This document shows, piece by piece, positions 9,641 to 21,500 of a DNA stretch of 64,000 bases; within the stretch, counting starts at the first letter, position 1, and each line of letters begins with the position of its first letter. The position numbers and the translations under genes were made by a program. This DNA comes from Diphasiastrum complanatum (taxonomy: Eukaryota > Streptophyta > Lycopodiopsida > Lycopodiales > Lycopodiaceae): positions 21,642,578 through 21,706,577 of the forward strand of contig CM055112.1 in assembly GCA_029204225.1 (NCBI GenBank). The letters are read 5' to 3'. Under the pieces are notes generated by a model. The model saw only the letters and a list, made by a program, of their open reading frames with translations, was not told the DNA's origin and did not search any database.

Positions 9641-10306
9641 ATGTTGGAAGCCAATGATATGCTTACCTCAAGTAACTATTCATTGTGGAAAGTGAGGATG
9701 GAGTCACTTCTTGAGATGAATGATGTTTTGGATATTGTTATAGGCTTGGAGGAGAGACTAGCAACACAACAAGATCAAGTGAGGTATGAAAAGAAAGCCA
9801 AGAAGACTCTACACATGATAAAGATGAATGTTACCAATGAGCATCTCAAGAAAGTTGGTAAGTGCACATCATCTTTGGAAGCTTGGGATTCATTGAAGAA
9901 GCTTTATGAATCCAAGTCTACTTCTAGAGAGTTGATTCTAAGAAGGCAAATCTTTTCTTCTTTGCAAAAGAATGAAGAAAGTCCAAGTATTTTTGTTTTG
10001 AGGATGAAGGCATTGAATGATGAGTTGGCTTGCATTGATGAAAGCATTAAGGAAGGAGAGCTTATTCAAGTAATTCTTAATGGCTTGTTGGATGCTCATG
10101 ATAACATTGTTCAAAGTATTGCTATTCAAAAGACTTTGCCAAGTGGATCTACATCGACACTTCAAGAAGTGGATCTAGATCGACACTTCAAGAGGATGCT
10201 ATGTTCACAAAGGGCAAATTCAAGGGCAAAACCAAAAGTAAGTGGTCTAAAGGGCAAGATCAAGTGGATGCTTTTTTAAGTGGCAAAAAGAAGGATAGAT
10301 CAAAGC
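9641..10306 (+). pseudogene. Truncated copia gag of element A
   Basis: Copia-type Gag (UBN2/Retrotran_gag family), the structural protein of the retrotransposon particle. Diagnostic words are NYSLWKVRMESLL, AWDSLKKLYESKS and LKALNDELA-like spacing through LIQVILNGLL. The open frame stops at 10279, but a second frame (GQDQVDAFL, KKKDRSKLK) continues to about 10306, so there is a frameshift. The sequence ends just where the CCHC zinc knuckle should begin and then joins DNA of the opposite orientation. No start codon in perfect context is visible; the ATG at 9641 is the first in frame. Confidence 0.75.
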
Positions 10307-10307
10307 T

Positions 10308-11264
10308 CAAGTCACCTACAACTTCAATCATTCTCGCACCAAAAGGTTTATCTCTACCTCTCCAACCTGCTTCTTGAGGTTGAGTAGTAGTATCTTGAGA
10401 TGTATCCTCATGTTCATCACTTGGAAAGTCAATTAATGGATTATCATCAGGAGGAATCCTCACTATACCATATTTTCCACTAGATGTGTCTATCTTATCA
10501 ACATCCTCATCTTCATACATGTTGGATTTATCAAAGATAACATCACGGCTTACATGAATTTTGTTTTCCACTGGATCAAAACATCTATAGCCCTTCACAC
10601 GATCATCATATCCTAGGAATATACACTTGATAGCTTTCACATCAAGTTTACGTCTCTCTTCCTTAGGAATGTGTACAAAGGCCTTACATCCAAAGATTCG
10701 CAAGTGATTCACCTTTGGCTTCTTCTTCGTGAATGCCTCCTCAGGTGTTATCTTTGGTATGGCAATGGTAGGACTTCTATTTTGAAGATAGACAACCATA
10801 CTACATGCTTCTGACCAAAAATCTTTTGGTCATTTCATTTCAGCTAGCATAGATTTGGCACTTTCTACAATCGTACGATTCTTGTGTCTAGCTACACCAT
10901 TGAGAGCAGGAGTATGAGCTTGCGTAAATTGTCTTTTGATCCCACATTGGTCAAAAAGATCATTGAAGTCATTAGACTTGTACTTAGCTCCACTATCTGA
11001 TCTTAGAACTTTGATCTTCCTACCTATCTGAATTTTGACCAATGCTTTGAAGCTTTTGACCAATGCATCTGATTTCTTCTTCAAGAAGTAAATCCACATC
11101 TTACATGACATATCATCAATAAAGGTCATTAAATAGAAGGCTATACCTAAGGACATACTCCTCATAGGCTCGCATAAATCTATGTGGATCAAATCCAGGA
11201 TGTTCTTTGCACTTGCAAAACCACCTTTATTGAACTTCTCTCGATGCTATGTATTTGTGATGAG
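10308..11264 (-). pseudogene. Inverted copia integrase and linker fragment
   Basis: Minus-strand translation gives the integrase core and the region leading to RT: FNKGGFASAKN, LIHIDLCEP (first Asp), FIDDMS, VLRSDSGAKY (second Asp), then NGVARHKNRTIVE. Functional relatives have NGVAERKNR, so the catalytic Glu is replaced. The linker follows with PKVNHLRIFGCKAFVH, FLGYDDRVKGYRCFDP and SRDVIFD. A stop separates the two parts near 10829. RT and RNase H are absent. The fragment lies head-on against the element A gag on one side and against the first LTR of element B on the other. Confidence 0.8.
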
Positions 11265-12002
11265 TGTGAAGAATTGAAAAAGATTATCTATGTTAGATAT
11301 AGGGGTCTTATGTTTTTTACATCAAGCATCTAGGTGTAGGATGTTGATAGGAATAAATTTGGCATAGATGGCAAAATTGTGCATTTCCACTTGTAATGCC
11401 ACTATTGAGCCAAAATAGAGTAAGAGGCTAAACACTTGATAATTAGAGTGTAGACAAGTGTAAAGTTTTTGTTTGATGAATTCCAAGAGGTCCAATAGGA
11501 TATAGAGGTGGAACCTTGTGAGGTCCAATAGGAAATTGAGGTGTGCTTGAATATAGTCCAATAGAATTAAGAGGTGCATAGATCAATGATCCAATAGGAT
11601 CAAGAGGTGACAAAATGTGATCCAATCATAGTTAAGCATAGTGGTAGCTCGTGGACCTATTAGTATCATTGTACTCCTCATTTTGATGTTAATTGATTTG
11701 GTGATTTCATGGATTTTGTGAGTTATTGGATTTCTAGCTTTCTCTCTCTACCCGAGAGCTCTTGATGCATTTTCTCTCTCTACCCGAGGAGAGCAGCTTT
11801 TTTTTAATTAGATTATTTTTTGAATACTTCCCACACGTGTGAGTGAGAGTTGGAAGTGATTGAATGCATGTAGTAGTGTGTTTTTGCCATAGGATTCAAG
11901 ATTGATCTTGAATCTCAATATAGTCTTGATCTTGGTGCATCTACACACCTTAGGAGATCACAAGTACATGTAGTGGACAGTCCAGACGTGTGAAATTTAA
12001 CA
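11265..12002 (+). repeat. LTR1 of element B
   Basis: 738 bp, TG...CA ends, two CTCTCTCTACCCGAG boxes near the middle and CACACGTGTG before the end. Looks identical to LTR2 by eye. Confidence 0.9.
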
Positions 12003-12014
12003 TGGTATCAGTGC
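12003..12014 (+). promoter_or_regulatory. Primer binding site of element B, copy 1
   Basis: TGGTATCAGTGC, the initiator Met-tRNA site with one mismatch. The same site is at 17121-17132 in copy 2. After LTR3 the site is absent, as expected for the end of the element. Confidence 0.85.
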
Positions 12015-12779
12015 CTACCTAAGGTTACCATGCATTTTGATCCATCTAAGTGAAAAAATTTTCATCAATCTTGAGCTAGAAGTTGTCAAGGCCCATTTTC
12101 CTAGCTATATTGTTCAATCTTGGATCAAAAGAGATCAAAAGGACATTGATTGGGTCTGACCTGGTACTGTACGGAATCAGGTGCTCAGACACGTGTGAGG
12201 AACATCCAATTTCAGTTTGGAAGTTCTCTCTCATGTTTGATCCATTTATCTTGCTTGATAGCTTGTTTTGAAGCTATTTTTGTCTAGTTTCTGTTGCAAT
12301 CAGTTTCATTCCATTTGGTTGAGCCAATCAAAAGTTATAAGCTTTTGAAGAGGGTTAGGTAGGGCACCTAGACCTGGGTGGACACATTTGGTTTGGTCAA
12401 GAGACTGCTTGGTTGATCCAAAATCACAGTTGTATGCTTGCCAATCTCATCTATATGTGATCTAGGCACTGTTTTGAGATCTTAGCCATTTTGTTTCATG
12501 CAATATCATTGTATTTGAGTCAAATTTGGTTTCTTAGTGTATTTCACACGTGCTAAGAGTGTTAGATCCTAACTTTGCCTATACTCCATCATTTGATGTG
12601 AAATAGATCTTGTTTTAGAGAGATTTGAGTAGCTAGTGAGAATCAATTCACAAATTGTTGTAAGATCTTTCATAGGAGGAGATAGTACTCAATTATTGGA
12701 TCCTATTGAAAGTGTGTAACAACATTTATTGTTCATCATTTGAGTTTTCTTCACTTCAAATGTCTTCAATGGGTTCATC

Positions 12780-13330
12780 CTTGTTGGAACCAAGTGAAAG
12801 ATTTTGGTGATTCCATCAATCAAAATGAGCTAGTTCAAGTCATTCTCAATGGCTTGAGAAGTGAATTTGATAATCTTGTCCAATCCTATGCCATTAAGGA
12901 GTAGCTACCAAGTTTGGAGGCTCTCCAAAGTGTGCTAATTTCAGAAGAATCAAGACAAGAGTACAAGCTCTTGAGGATGGACAAGCTTTCTCTCACTCAT
13001 AATGATGGCAAAGCTCTCTTTGCCAAGGATAAGCACAAAGAGAGGAGCAAGAACCAACATCAACCCCCTCAAGCAAGGACAAAGTCAAATCCAAAGACAA
13101 AGATGAGGAGGAAGATGATTCCTCTAATGCTTCATCATCCAAACTCAAGAAGAAGAAGAAGATCAAGTGCTTTTATTGTGGCAAGAAAGGTCATTATGCC
13201 ACCAATTGCTTCAAAAAGAAGAATCAACTCAAGCAAGCCAATATTACCAATGAGAAGGAAGACACTATTGCAAGTGATGGAGAGGGATCTCTTATGGTCT
13301 CTAGTTTCTCATCTACTCCTTTCAAGAAGG
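12780..13330 (+). pseudogene. Remnant gag of element B, copy 1
   Basis: Only the C-terminal part of Gag remains: SINQNELVQVILNGL, then a TAG at 12902-12904, then LPSLEALQSVLI. A frameshift near the C-run at about 13062 leads into a lysine-rich stretch and the zinc knuckle CFYCGKKGHYATNC (13168-13209). The N-terminal half of Gag is missing; about 750 bp of non-coding leader lies between the primer site and this remnant. The same lesions are in copy 2 at 17898-18448. Confidence 0.75.
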
Positions 13331-14739
13331 ACGGCCTATGATATATTGATAGTGGAGCCTCTTCACATATGTGTAGCTCCAAGGACTCTTTCTCTTCTAT
13401 TGCACCTTATGATGGAGTGAAGAAATCAATATACACTGCAAATAATTTTGAATGTCCTATTGAAGGCATAGGGAACATTCCCTTGAAGCTTGCATCCTCT
13501 AAAGTTTTTTCTCTCTCTAGAGTTCTTTATGTACCTAAGCTTACCAAGAATCTTATTAGTGTTGGCCAATTGCTTGATAATGGCCTTGATGTAAAATTCA
13601 ATGTTGATACTTGCACTATCAAGAAGAATGATGAGATACTTGCATTAGGATCTAGATTTGGTGGCATCTATAAACTAGATCCAAATGAGTATGTGAATGC
13701 TTGTAATGTTGCTCTTGTGAACAAGCTCTCTATGGAGGAATTATGGCATAGGAGGTTGGGACATCCCAACTACAAATCCATGCTCTCTATGATCAAAGAA
13801 TCCAAAGCTATTGGCTTGCCAAAGTCATTCTCCAAGAAGATCAAGCCTTGTGAGGCTTGTGCTATTGCTAAATCTCACAAAAAACCATTTACAAGATCTT
13901 CTATCAAAAGCAAGCATCCTTTGGAGTTAATCCACTCGGATGTGCATTTCTCATCAACTACAAGCAAGGGAGGAGTCACTTGTTTTGTTACTTTCATTGA
14001 TGATTACACAAGATTCACTTGGATATATCTTCTTGCTTCAAAATCTATGGTGTTTGATCATTTCCTTATTTTCAAAGCTTATGTAGAGAAGCAATTCTCA
14101 TTCAAGATTAAAGCTCTTAGAAGTGATGGAGGTGGTGAATATATCTCCAATAAATTTCAAGATTTTTGTGAGCTTGAAGGCATTAAAAGAGAGTTTTCTT
14201 GTGCCTACTCTCCATCTCAAAATGGAGTGGCCGAGAGAAAGAATAGATCTCTATGTGAATGTGCAAAATCTATGAGAATTGAGGCATCTTTGCCCAAAGA
14301 TTTTTGGGGAGAAGCCATTAATTGTGCAAATTATCTTTGCAATAGGCTCCCACATATAGCTCTTGGAGGAAAGTCACCATATGAAATCTTATTTTTGAAG
14401 AAGCCTAAGGTTGATCGCCTTAGAGTTTTTGGATGCTTATGCTTTGTCCATATTCCCTTGGAAACAAGGAAGAAGGAAGATCCTAGTGCATGCAAAGGGA
14501 TCATGGTTGGATACTCATCCACCAAGAAGGCCTATAGAGTCTTTATACTCTCTACTTCTCAAGTTATTGAAAGTAGAGATGTTGTCTTTCATGAAGATCA
14601 ACACTCATCATTTGAAGAGGCCGAGATCAAGAAATCTATGGATGCATCATCAATTATTGATTTTGAAGACAATCATGATGTGATGGGGTCGAGATTTGAA
14701 GAAGACTCTCCTCGGATTTTTTACCAAGAAGATCCATGA
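13330..14739 (+). pseudogene. Protease-integrase region of element B, copy 1
   Basis: Aspartic protease motif YIDSGASSHMC follows a TGA at 13339-13341 in place of the usual Trp codon. The open part (from 13369, 456 residues) has the HHCC zinc-binding region (LWHRRLGHPN, CEACAIAKSHKK), the integrase catalytic residues in LIHSDVHF, LRSDGGGEY and NGVAERKNR, and the linker VFGCLCFVHIPLE. All three integrase acidic residues are kept. The frame is lost at a T6 run (14717-14722): a related minus-strand copy at 46 kb shows the reading frame continuing into the PRRSMR motif, so one extra T explains the shift. Confidence 0.85.
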
Positions 14740-16364
14740 GAGATAGATCCGAGCCTAAGAGGCTCTCATATGTTGACAAAGGCAAACAAGTGGATCTTGA
14801 TTCCACTTATTATGTTTTTTATGTCTCTCATGAAGAGCCAAAGAATGTACAAGAGGCACTCAATACCAAGGAGTGGTATGATGCCATGAAGCAAGAGTAT
14901 GATGCATTGATCACCAACAATACTTGGGAGCTTGTGGATCCTCCTTCCAACAAGCATGTGATTGGTTGCAAGTGGGTATTTCGGATCAAGTTCAATCATG
15001 ATGGCACCATCAACAAGCATAAAGCAAGATTATGTGCCAAAGGATTTGCTCAAATCCATGGTCTTGATTATGAGGAGACCTTTGCACCCGTTGCAAAGAT
15101 GGTGACAATAAGAATTCTTATTTCTCTTGCTTGTTTTTTCAAGTGGAAGGTGTTCCAATTAGATGTATCCAATGCTTTTCTAAATGGTTATCTTGAGGAG
15201 GAGATCTATATGGAACAACCTCAAGGATTCATCAAGGATGAGTCCAAAGTGTGCTTGCTCTTCAAAAGTCTTTATGGACTCAAGCAAGCACCAAGATCAT
15301 GGTATTCAAGACTTAACTCTTTTCTTATCTCACTAGGATTTACTCTTAGTGACTATGATCCTTCCATGTGTCTAAAGTTTGTTGATAGCAATATTGTCAT
15401 TCTTCTAATTTATGTTGATGACATTATTCTTTGTGGAAGTTGTATCAAGCTAGTTGATGAAACCAAACTAGCACTTGGATGTGAGTTTAAAATGCAAGAT
15501 CTAGGAGAGATACATTACATCCTAGGCCTAGAAATTGATTTTTATGAAAATCATGTCTTTATATGCCAATCTAGATATGCTCACTCTATGTTGAAAAAAT
15601 TCCATATGGAAAATTCTAAGAGCATAGATACTCCAATGGGGCAAATTGTAAAAGATTCTAATAAAGGTGATGAAAGATCCTTTGAGGACATCACACTTTT
15701 TAGGAGTCTTGTAGGCTCCTTGATTTGGCTTACCATTACTAGGCCCGATCTTAGTTTTTGTGTGCACAAATTGAGTCAATTTATGCAAGAACCTAAGATC
15801 CATCATTGGAAGATGGCCAAGAGGATTCTAAGATATGTATCTTCATCTTGTGATTATGGTCTACTCTATAAAAGTGAAGATCTATCCATTATTGGCTACT
15901 CGGATTCGGACTTTGCAAGTGACAAGATGGATCGAAAGTCTATTAGTGCATACACTATCTTTCTTGGATCTTGGCTTTCCAAAAAGCAAGATACTATATC
16001 TCTCTCTTCATGTGAGGCCGAGTACAAAGCACTCACTACAACTACCAAAGAAGTGCTTTGGATCAAGAGGTTATTAATGGAACTAAAGTGCATCAAGGAA
16101 GATGATCTACCAATGATCAAGTGTGATAACATCTCGGCCCAAGCTCTTGCCAATAATCCCATATTTCATGCAAGAAGCAAGCACATAGAAGTGGCACACC
16201 ATTTTGTGAGAGAAAAGCTTATTGGAGGAGAAATCTATTTCGAGCATGTCAACTCGTCCTCTTGTATTGCCGATCTACTCACCAAGCCTTTGAGCAAAAG
16301 TGCTTTCATCAAGCATAGATCTAATCTTGGAGTTATATCAAGATCAATGTTCAAATCTTCATAG
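14736..16364 (+). pseudogene. Reverse transcriptase-RNase H region of element B, copy 1
   Basis: 542-residue open frame. Residue positions are approximate: RT entry motif CKWVFRIKFN near 80, catalytic QLDVSNAFLNG near 141, the YVDD box (LIYVDDIILCG) near 224, LGLEI near 265, RNase H residues in GYSDSDFASD near 386 and SSCEAEYKAL near 424, and the C-terminal motif SKHIEVAHHFVRE. All domains look intact. It is cut off from the integrase by the T6 frameshift, so I call the whole pol a pseudogene even though this part is open. Confidence 0.88.
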
Positions 16365-16370
16365 ATAATT

Positions 16371-16382
16371 CTTTAGGAGGAG
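16371..16382 (+). promoter_or_regulatory. Polypurine tract before LTR2 of element B
   Basis: CTTTAGGAGGAG immediately precedes LTR2; AGGAGGAG is the purine run that primes plus-strand synthesis. The same bases precede LTR3 at 21489-21500. Confidence 0.7.
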
Positions 16383-17120
16383 TGTGAAGAATTGAAAAAG
16401 ATTATCTATGTTAGATATAGGGGTCTTATGTTTTTTACATCAAGCATCTAGGTGTAGGATGTTGATAGGAATAAATTTGGCATAGATGGCAAAATTGTGC
16501 ATTTCCACTTGTAATGCCACTATTGAGCCAAAATAGAGTAAGAGGCTAAACACTTGATAATTAGAGTGTAGACAAGTGTAAAGTTTTTGTTTGATGAATT
16601 CCAAGAGGTCCAATAGGATATAGAGGTGGAACCTTGTGAGGTCCAATAGGAAATTGAGGTGTGCTTGAATATAGTCCAATAGAATTAAGAGGTGCATAGA
16701 TCAATGATCCAATAGGATCAAGAGGTGACAAAATGTGATCCAATCATAGTTAAGCATAGTGGTAGCTCGTGGACCTATTAGTATCATTGTACTCCTCATT
16801 TTGATGTTAATTGATTTGGTGATTTCATGGATTTTGTGAGTTATTGGATTTCTAGCTTTCTCTCTCTACCCGAGAGCTCTTGATGCATTTTCTCTCTCTA
16901 CCCGAGGAGAGCAGCTTTTTTTTAATTAGATTATTTTTTGAATACTTCCCACACGTGTGAGTGAGAGTTGGAAGTGATTGAATGCATGTAGTAGTGTGTT
17001 TTTGCCATAGGATTCAAGATTGATCTTGAATCTCAATATAGTCTTGATCTTGGTGCATCTACACACCTTAGGAGATCACAAGTACATGTAGTGGACAGTC
17101 CAGACGTGTGAAATTTAACA
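16383..17120 (+). repeat. LTR2 (middle LTR) of element B
   Basis: 738 bp, indistinguishable from LTR1 by eye and lacking every LTR3-specific base. It serves as 3' LTR of internal 1 and 5' LTR of internal 2. Confidence 0.9.
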
Positions 17121-17897
17121 TGGTATCAGTGCCTACCTAAGGTTACCATGCATTTTGATCCATCTAAGTGAAAAAATTTTCATCAATCTTGAGCTAGAAG
17201 TTGTCAAGGCCCATTTTCCTAGCTATATTGTTCAATCTTGGATCAAAAGAGATCAAAAGGACATTGATTGGGTCTGACCTGGTACTGTACGGAATCAGGT
17301 GCTCAGACACGTGTGAGGAACATCCAATTTCAGTTTGGAAGTTCTCTCTCATGTTTGATCCATTTATCTTGCTTGATAGCTTGTTTTGAAGCTATTTTTG
17401 TCTAGTTTCTGTTGCAATCAGTTTCATTCCATTTGGTTGATCCAATCAAAAGTTATAAGCTTTTGAAGAGGGTTAGGTAGGGCACCTAGACCTGGGTGGA
17501 CACATTTGGTTTGGTCAAGAGACTGCTTGGTTGATCCAAAATCACAGTTGTATGCTTGCCAATCTCATCTATATGTGATCTAGGCACTGTTTTGAGATCT
17601 TAGCCATTTTGTTTCATGCAATATCATTGTATTTGAGTCAAATTTGGTTTCTTAGTGTATTTCACACGTGCTAAGAGTGTTAGATCCTAACTTTGCCTAT
17701 ACTCCATCATTTGATGTGAAATAGATCTTGTTTTAGAGAGATTTGAGTAGCTAGTGAGAATCAATTCACAAATTGTTGTAAGATCTTTCATAGGAGGAGA
17801 TAGTACTCAATTATTGGATCCTATTGAAAGTGTGTAACAACATTTATTGTTCATCATTTGAGTTTTCTTCACTTCAAATGTCTTCAATGGGTTCATC

Positions 17898-18448
17898 CTT
17901 GTTGGAACCAAGTGAAAGATTTTGGTGATTCCATCAATCAAAATGAGCTAGTTCAAGTCATTCTCAATGGCTTGAGAAGTGAATTTGATAATCTTGTCCA
18001 ATCCTATGCCATTAAGGAGTAGCTACCAAGTTTGGAGGCTCTCCAAAGTGTGCTAATTTCAGAAGAATCAAGACAAGAGTACAAGCTCTTGAGGATGGAC
18101 AAGCTTTCTCTCACTCATAATGATGGCAAAGCTCTCTTTGCCAAGGATAAGCACAAAGAGAGGAGCAAGAACCAACATCAACCCCCTCAAGCAAGGACAA
18201 AGTCAAATCCAAAGACAAAGATGAGGAGGAAGATGATTCCTCTAATGCTTCATCATCCAAACTCAAGAAGAAGAAGAAGATCAAGTGCTTTTATTGTGGC
18301 AAGAAAGGTCATTATGCCACCAATTGCTTCAAAAAGAAGAATCAACTCAAGCAAGCCAATATTACCAATGAGAAGGAAGACACTATTGCAAGTGATGGAG
18401 AGGGATCTCTTATGGTCTCTAGTTTCTCATCTACTCCTTTCAAGAAGG
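17898..18448 (+). pseudogene. Remnant gag of element B, copy 2
   Basis: Exact positional equivalent (+5118) of the copy 1 gag remnant, with the same TAG (18020-18022), frameshift and zinc knuckle. Confidence 0.75.
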
Positions 18449-19857
18449 ACGGCCTATGATATATTGATAGTGGAGCCTCTTCACATATGTGTAGCTCCAA
18501 GGACTCTTTCTCTTCTATTGCACCTTATGATGGAGTGAAGAAATCAATATACACTGCAAATAATTTTGAATGTCCTATTGAAGGCATAGGGAACATTCCC
18601 TTGAAGCTTGCATCCTCTAAAGTTTTTTCTCTCTCTAGAGTTCTTTATGTACCTAAGCTTACCAAGAATCTTATTAGTGTTGGCCAATTGCTTGATAATG
18701 GCCTTGATGTAAAATTCAATGTTGATACTTGCACTATCAAGAAGAATGATGAGATACTTGCATTAGGATCTAGATTTGGTGGCATCTATAAACTAGATCC
18801 AAATGAGTATGTGAATGCTTGTAATGTTGCTCTTGTGAACAAGCTCTCTATGGAGGAATTATGGCATAGGAGGTTGGGACATCCCAACTACAAATCCATG
18901 CTCTCTATGATCAAAGAATCCAAAGCTATTGGCTTGCCAAAGTCATTCTCCAAGAAGATCAAGCCTTGTGAGGCTTGTGCTATTGCTAAATCTCACAAAA
19001 AACCATTTACAAGATCTTCTATCAAAAGCAAGCATCCTTTGGAGTTAATCCACTCGGATGTGCATTTCTCATCAACTACAAGCAAGGGAGGAGTCACTTG
19101 TTTTGTTACTTTCATTGATGATTACACAAGATTCACTTGGATATATCTTCTTGCTTCAAAATCTATGGTGTTTGATCATTTCCTTATTTTCAAAGCTTAT
19201 GTAGAGAAGCAATTCTCATTCAAGATTAAAGCTCTTAGAAGTGATGGAGGTGGTGAATATATCTCCAATAAATTTCAAGATTTTTGTGAGCTTGAAGGCA
19301 TTAAAAGAGAGTTTTCTTGTGCCTACTCTCCATCTCAAAATGGAGTGGCCGAGAGAAAGAATAGATCTCTATGTGAATGTGCAAAATCTATGAGAATTGA
19401 GGCATCTTTGCCCAAAGATTTTTGGGGAGAAGCCATTAATTGTGCAAATTATCTTTGCAATAGGCTCCCACATATAGCTCTTGGAGGAAAGTCACCATAT
19501 GAAATCTTATTTTTGAAGAAGCCTAAGGTTGATCGCCTTAGAGTTTTTGGATGCTTATGCTTTGTCCATATTCCCTTGGAAACAAGGAAGAAGGAAGATC
19601 CTAGTGCATGCAAAGGGATCATGGTTGGATACTCATCCACCAAGAAGGCCTATAGAGTCTTTATACTCTCTACTTCTCAAGTTATTGAAAGTAGAGATGT
19701 TGTCTTTCATGAAGATCAACACTCATCATTTGAAGAGGCCGAGATCAAGAAATCTATGGATGCATCATCAATTATTGATTTTGAAGACAATCATGATGTG
19801 ATGGGGTCGAGATTTGAAGAAGACTCTCCTCGGATTTTTTACCAAGAAGATCCATGA
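18448..19857 (+). pseudogene. Protease-integrase region of element B, copy 2
   Basis: Same 456-residue open frame as copy 1 with no amino-acid difference, the same TGA (18457-18459) before the protease motif and the same T6 frameshift (19835-19840). Confidence 0.85.
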
Positions 19858-21482
19858 GAGATAGATCCGAGCCTAAGAGGCTCTCATATGTTGACAAAGG
19901 CAAACAAGTGGATCTTGATTCCACTTATTATGTTTTTTATGTCTCTCATGAAGAGCCAAAGAATGTACAAGAGGCACTCAATACCAAGGAGTGGTATGAT
20001 GCCATGAAGCAAGAGTATGATGCATTGATCACCAACAATACTTGGGAGCTTGTGGATCCTCCTTCCAACAAGCATGTGATTGGTTGCAAGTGGGTATTTC
20101 GGATCAAGTTCAATCATGATGGCACCATCAACAAGCATAAAGCAAGATTATGTGCCAAAGGATTTGCTCAAATCCATGGTCTTGATTATGAGGAGACCTT
20201 TGCACCCGTTGCAAAGATGGTGACAATAAGAATTCTTATTTCTCTTGCTTGTTTTTTCAAGTGGAAGGTGTTCCAATTAGATGTATCCAATGCTTTTCTA
20301 AATGGTTATCTTGAGGAGGAGATCTATATGGAACAACCTCAAGGATTCATCAAGGATGAGTCCAAAGTGTGCTTGCTCTTCAAAAGTCTTTATGGACTCA
20401 AGCAAGCACCAAGATCATGGTATTCAAGACTTAACTCTTTTCTTATCTCACTAGGATTTACTCTTAGTGACTATGATCCTTCCATGTGTCTAAAGTTTGT
20501 TGATAGCAATATTGTCATTCTTCTAATTTATGTTGATGACATTATTCTTTGTGGAAGTTGTATCAAGCTAGTTGATGAAACCAAACTAGCACTTGGATGT
20601 GAGTTTAAAATGCAAGATCTAGGAGAGATACATTACATCCTAGGCCTAGAAATTGATTTTTATGAAAATCATGTCTTTATATGCCAATCTAGATATGCTC
20701 ACTCTATGTTGAAAAAATTCCATATGGAAAATTCTAAGAGCATAGATACTCCAATGGGGCAAATTGTAAAAGATTCTAATAAAGGTGATGAAAGATCCTT
20801 TGAGGACATCACACTTTTTAGGAGTCTTGTAGGCTCCTTGATTTGGCTTACCATTACTAGGCCCGATCTTAGTTTTTGTGTGCACAAATTGAGTCAATTT
20901 ATGCAAGAACCTAAGATCCATCATTGGAAGATGGCCAAGAGGATTCTAAGATATGTATCTTCATCTTGTGATTATGGTCTACTCTATAAAAGTGAAGATC
21001 TATCCATTATTGGCTACTCGGATTCGGACTTTGCAAGTGACAAGATGGATCGAAAGTCTATTAGTGCATACACTATCTTTCTTGGATCTTGGCTTTCCAA
21101 AAAGCAAGATACTATATCTCTCTCTTCATGTGAGGCCGAGTACAAAGCACTCACTACAACTACCAAAGAAGTGCTTTGGATCAAGAGGTTATTAATGGAA
21201 CTAAAGTGCATCAAGGAAGATGATCTACCAATGATCAAGTGTGATAACATCTCGGCCCAAGCTCTTGCCAATAATCCCATATTTCATGCAAGAAGCAAGC
21301 ACATAGAAGTGGCACACCATTTTGTGAGAGAAAAGCTTATTGGAGGAGAAATCTATTTCGAGCATGTCAACTCGTCCTCTTGTATTGCCGATCTACTCAC
21401 CAAGCCTTTGAGCAAAAGTGCTTTCATCAAGCATAGATCTAATCTTGGAGTTATATCAAGATCAATGTTCAAATCTTCATAG
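19854..21482 (+). pseudogene. Reverse transcriptase-RNase H region of element B, copy 2
   Basis: 542-residue frame identical to copy 1, with the YVDD box and RNase H motifs intact. Confidence 0.88.
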
Positions 21483-21500
21483 ATAATTCTTTAGGAGGAG

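Noticed and set aside
13369-14739. Element B integrase and RT frames as working genes
   Set aside because: Gag is truncated and stopped, a TGA precedes the protease motif, and a frameshift separates integrase from RT, in both copies.
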